A DNA stretch of 5,755 bases, taken from contig JAJPZD010000123.1 of assembly GCA_021204605.1 (NCBI GenBank), positions 1 to 5,755 of the forward strand, given 5' to 3'. The number at the start of each line of letters is the position of its first letter. Position 1 is the first letter of the stretch. This document shows positions 4,394 through 5,755 of this stretch, piece by piece. The translations under genes and the position numbers were made by a program. A model generated the notes under the pieces. The model was not told the DNA's origin and made no database searches. It saw nothing but the letters and a program-made list of their open reading frames with translations. The DNA comes from Prevotella sp. GTDB lineage: Bacteria > Bacteroidota > Bacteroidia > Bacteroidales > Bacteroidaceae.

Positions 4394-4961
4394 GATCTAC
4401 CTCCTCTTCATTGCGCCCTAAAAGCTTGATGGATTCTGCCCCTAGGCATTTTAACCTTCCGATAGAGCCGTCATCACATCGGTGCGACGTAAGGCTACGG
4501 CACGTCTCCATATCGCTTTTGAGGGCGTAGAAGTACAATGCATCGCTATCTTTACTATTATAAAAGTGTATGTCGTCGCCATATATAATGTCTCCGTATA
4601 CTATCTCACCGCAGTTTTCGCAACGATGCTTGATCATAAACATGGGCGGTTTGATGCGGGTATATTCCATGCGCACATCAGCGCTTGCAACGTGTCTGCC
4701 CGATATACAACCCTCAAGCGACACAATACTATGCCCTCGGTGAAAGTTTACATTATGGCTGCGTATAAATGGTACCAGATTGCAAGTATAATGTTCTTCA
4801 TTCAAATGTTTGACCCAATCGTTAGGCATGTCTCCTATGTACCGAAAGTTGCCGTTTTCTTGGCATATGCTCACCGGACTTGACTCGCTGTACTTGCCAT
4901 TTGTGAAAAACAGTGTGATGTATATAGTTTCTTCATATACATCTGCGTTAATCTTTATCAT
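4356..4961 (-). CDS. Hypothetical 201-residue phage protein with one Cys knuckle
   Basis: I do not recognise this protein. It starts at ATG 4961 with GAGGTGA (4966-4972) four bases upstream, nine bases after the preceding stop codon. The first 100 residues look mainly beta, with alternating hydrophobic residues (ETIYITLFFTNG, SIVSLEGCISG) and a GDMPNDWVKHLNEEH segment (43-57). A knuckle CENC (114-117) follows, with later Cys154, Cys162 and Cys172 possibly completing a zinc site. The C-terminus is charged (RNEEEVDHEDIRPKQND). There is no membrane helix or signal peptide, so it should be cytoplasmic. It shares the Cys-rich, early-operon setting of its neighbours but does not contain their four-Cys module. 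The last 38 bases overlap the next gene. Confidence 0.8.
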   Translation of the reverse strand: MIKINADVYEETIYITLFFTNGKYSESSPVSICQENGNFRYIGDMPNDWVKHLNEEHYTCNLVPFIRSHNVNFHRGHSIVSLEGCISGRHVASADVRMEYTRIKPPMFMIKHRCENCGEIVYGDIIYGDDIHFYNSKDSDALYFYALKSDMETCRSLTSHRCDDGSIGRLKCLGAESIKLLGRNEEEVDHEDIRPKQNDII

Positions 4962-4970
4962 CGCGTCACC

Positions 4971-5372
4971 TCATAGCGGACACCATGGAGACCTTGTGTC
5001 TCCAGCGCAAGACTCATAATCGCAAAACCTTTTCATGTAGGCGCAATAGCAATCATATATAAAGTCATCCGTGTCCCATGGCTCAAGCATCATTAACGGA
5101 CAAACTTTGCAGCTTTTAGGCATGTCAAATGAAACAGTAGCTTTCTGGTCGTCGCACTCCGACGGCGAGTTGTCTTGATATCGCCACGCACTGACAGTAG
5201 GAGTTGTGTCCTCAAATGTATATACATTCCATTTGTGCAAACTCGGATCGTACCATCCGACTGCGATGTCGTCAGTATAATGGCTATCATAATCGTTGAT
5301 GCCAGTCACTTTAACCGCCACATCGTCCGTACTATCAGGGACTTTTAACTTTGCATCAATCCAAGCTCTCAT
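4971..5372 (-). CDS. DUF551-like protein fused to a C-terminal Cys-rich CPL segment
   Basis: This 133-residue protein appears to have two parts. Residues 3-65 (AWIDAKLKVPDSTDDVAVKV...AVGWYD...W...VSAWRY) follow the order of the phage-associated DUF551 domain, which has W-I, a P-D/E turn, a G-W/Y-D strand and a final W. Residues 82-133 are Cys-rich: FDMPKSCKVCPL (82-93), Cys108, Cys110, Cys117, Cys122 and the ending SPWCPL. From memory, such an 'F-x-M/P-x-x-C-x-x-C-P...C-P-L' segment is frequent in gut Firmicutes phage proteins and probably binds metal. No function is known for either part. ATG 5372 has GAGGTG (5379-5384) six bases upstream and overlaps the previous gene's stop in a classic ATGA, so translation is likely coupled. 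Confidence 0.82.
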   Translation of the reverse strand: MRAWIDAKLKVPDSTDDVAVKVTGINDYDSHYTDDIAVGWYDPSLHKWNVYTFEDTTPTVSAWRYQDNSPSECDDQKATVSFDMPKSCKVCPLMMLEPWDTDDFIYDCYCAYMKRFCDYESCAGDTRSPWCPL

Positions 5373-5668
5373 TCGTCACACCTCAATTTCTGACCGCACT
5401 GGTCACAATATTTCTCATAGCTCATCAATGCATTACCACAAGTAGGACATTTGTAGAATCCAGGCGCAAAAGCAACGCGCGGTTTTGCCTTATACCCTGC
5501 AAGGCATACAATAGCTACTTGAACAGCACGGTTAAACTCATCATCGGTGACATCATATTCACAATCACAGCAACTATGATTTCTACAAAACCCGTCATAA
5601 TTAGACCGTGCCATTGTGTCACACATCAAATCTTTGTTTAAAATTTCCTGTGCTTCTTCGGCTGTCAT
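5369..5668 (-). CDS. Small Cys-rich protein: four-Cys module plus zinc ribbon
   Basis: This is a 99-residue protein with two metal-binding parts. Residues 1-58 carry the module also found at 3402-4092: AEEAQEILNKDLMCDTM, Cys16, Cys28, Cys33-x2-Cys36, then a helix FNRAVQVAIVCL. Residues 72-95 form a zinc ribbon, KCPTCG (73-78) and YCDQCGQKL (87-95), of the kind used to bind nucleic acid or protein. The function is unknown; a nucleic-acid-associated or regulatory role is only a guess. ATG 5668 overlaps the upstream stop codon (ATGA). The best ribosome binding site, AAAGGG (about 5679-5684), is ten bases away, so translation probably depends on coupling to the gene before it. It overlaps the next gene by four bases. 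Confidence 0.83.
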   Translation of the reverse strand: MTAEEAQEILNKDLMCDTMARSNYDGFCRNHSCCDCEYDVTDDEFNRAVQVAIVCLAGYKAKPRVAFAPGFYKCPTCGNALMSYEKYCDQCGQKLRCDE

Positions 5669-5755
5669 CCTTTTGCATCCCTTTCTGCCATATATTTCTT
5701 TGCAAGGTCAAAGATTATCTTCTCTGCCTGCATCCTGTCAGTGTGGGGTACAAAG
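5665..5755 (-). CDS. C-terminal end of an early phage gene (5' partial at window edge)
   Basis: The - strand frame is open from the window edge to TGA at 5667-5665. It gives about 29 residues, with the helical, charged ending RMQAEKIIFDLAKKYMAERDAKG. The stop overlaps the next gene's ATG by four bases (ATGA), the same junction type as elsewhere in this operon, which supports it being real. Whether the gene starts outside the window or at the internal ATG (5733-5731) cannot be decided, but no good ribosome binding site precedes that ATG. No function can be assigned. Confidence 0.6.
   Translation of the reverse strand, partial: FVPHTDRMQAEKIIFDLAKKYMAERDAKG

Noticed and set aside
4482..5019. 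+ strand open frames at 4482-4883 and 4810-5019
   Set aside because: Antisense to the early operon genes, with no ribosome binding site or recognisable domain.
5351..5641. + strand open frame at the right end
   Set aside because: Mirror of the Cys-rich zinc-ribbon gene on the - strand; no independent support.

Overview
The window looks like part of a temperate tailed phage (Caudoviricetes) of a Gram-positive, probably clostridial gut bacterium (Lachnospiraceae/Oscillospiraceae type). The evidence is strong AGGAGG-type ribosome binding sites, an end-of-lysin tail of the kind seen in clostridial phage lysins, an Xis/Int pair of the Tn916 family, a phage-type dUTPase and a string of small overlapping early genes. 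The host assignment is inference; no gene names the host.

Layout. (1) Positions 1-1025, + strand, are the end of a late/lysis module: the C-terminal part of a probable lysin, then a 199-residue membrane-anchored coiled-coil protein, closed by a strong intrinsic terminator at 1104-1139. (2) Positions 1026-1455 hold no convincing gene but are dense in signals: a 12-bp tandem repeat, a possible recombinase core (CATTT-GGTCT-AAATG), a good sigma-70-like promoter overlapping that core, two hairpins, a terminator, and four GGCA repeats spaced exactly 10 bp apart next to the int stop codon. I read this as an intact phage attachment site (attP). (3) Positions 1456-5755, - strand, are a tightly packed early operon reading leftwards: an incomplete gene at the right edge, a Cys-rich protein with a zinc ribbon, a DUF551-like/Cys-rich protein, a 201-residue protein of unknown function, a small phage protein, two more small Cys-rich proteins, dUTPase, excisionase and integrase. 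Most junctions are overlaps or gaps of 10 bases or fewer, so translation is probably coupled.

How they work together. Integrase and excisionase would control integration and excision at the adjacent attP. The dUTPase keeps uracil out of phage DNA. An intrinsic terminator between xis and int could make int expression lower than, or separately controlled from, the rest of the operon. The lysis module lies directly beside int with the attachment region between them. In an integrated prophage these normally sit at opposite ends, so the sequence probably comes from a free, circular or circularly permuted phage genome.

Most novel points: a family of short four-cysteine modules present four times in three genes of the same operon, and an attP whose candidate crossover point lies inside a promoter, so that integration would be expected to take the promoter apart.
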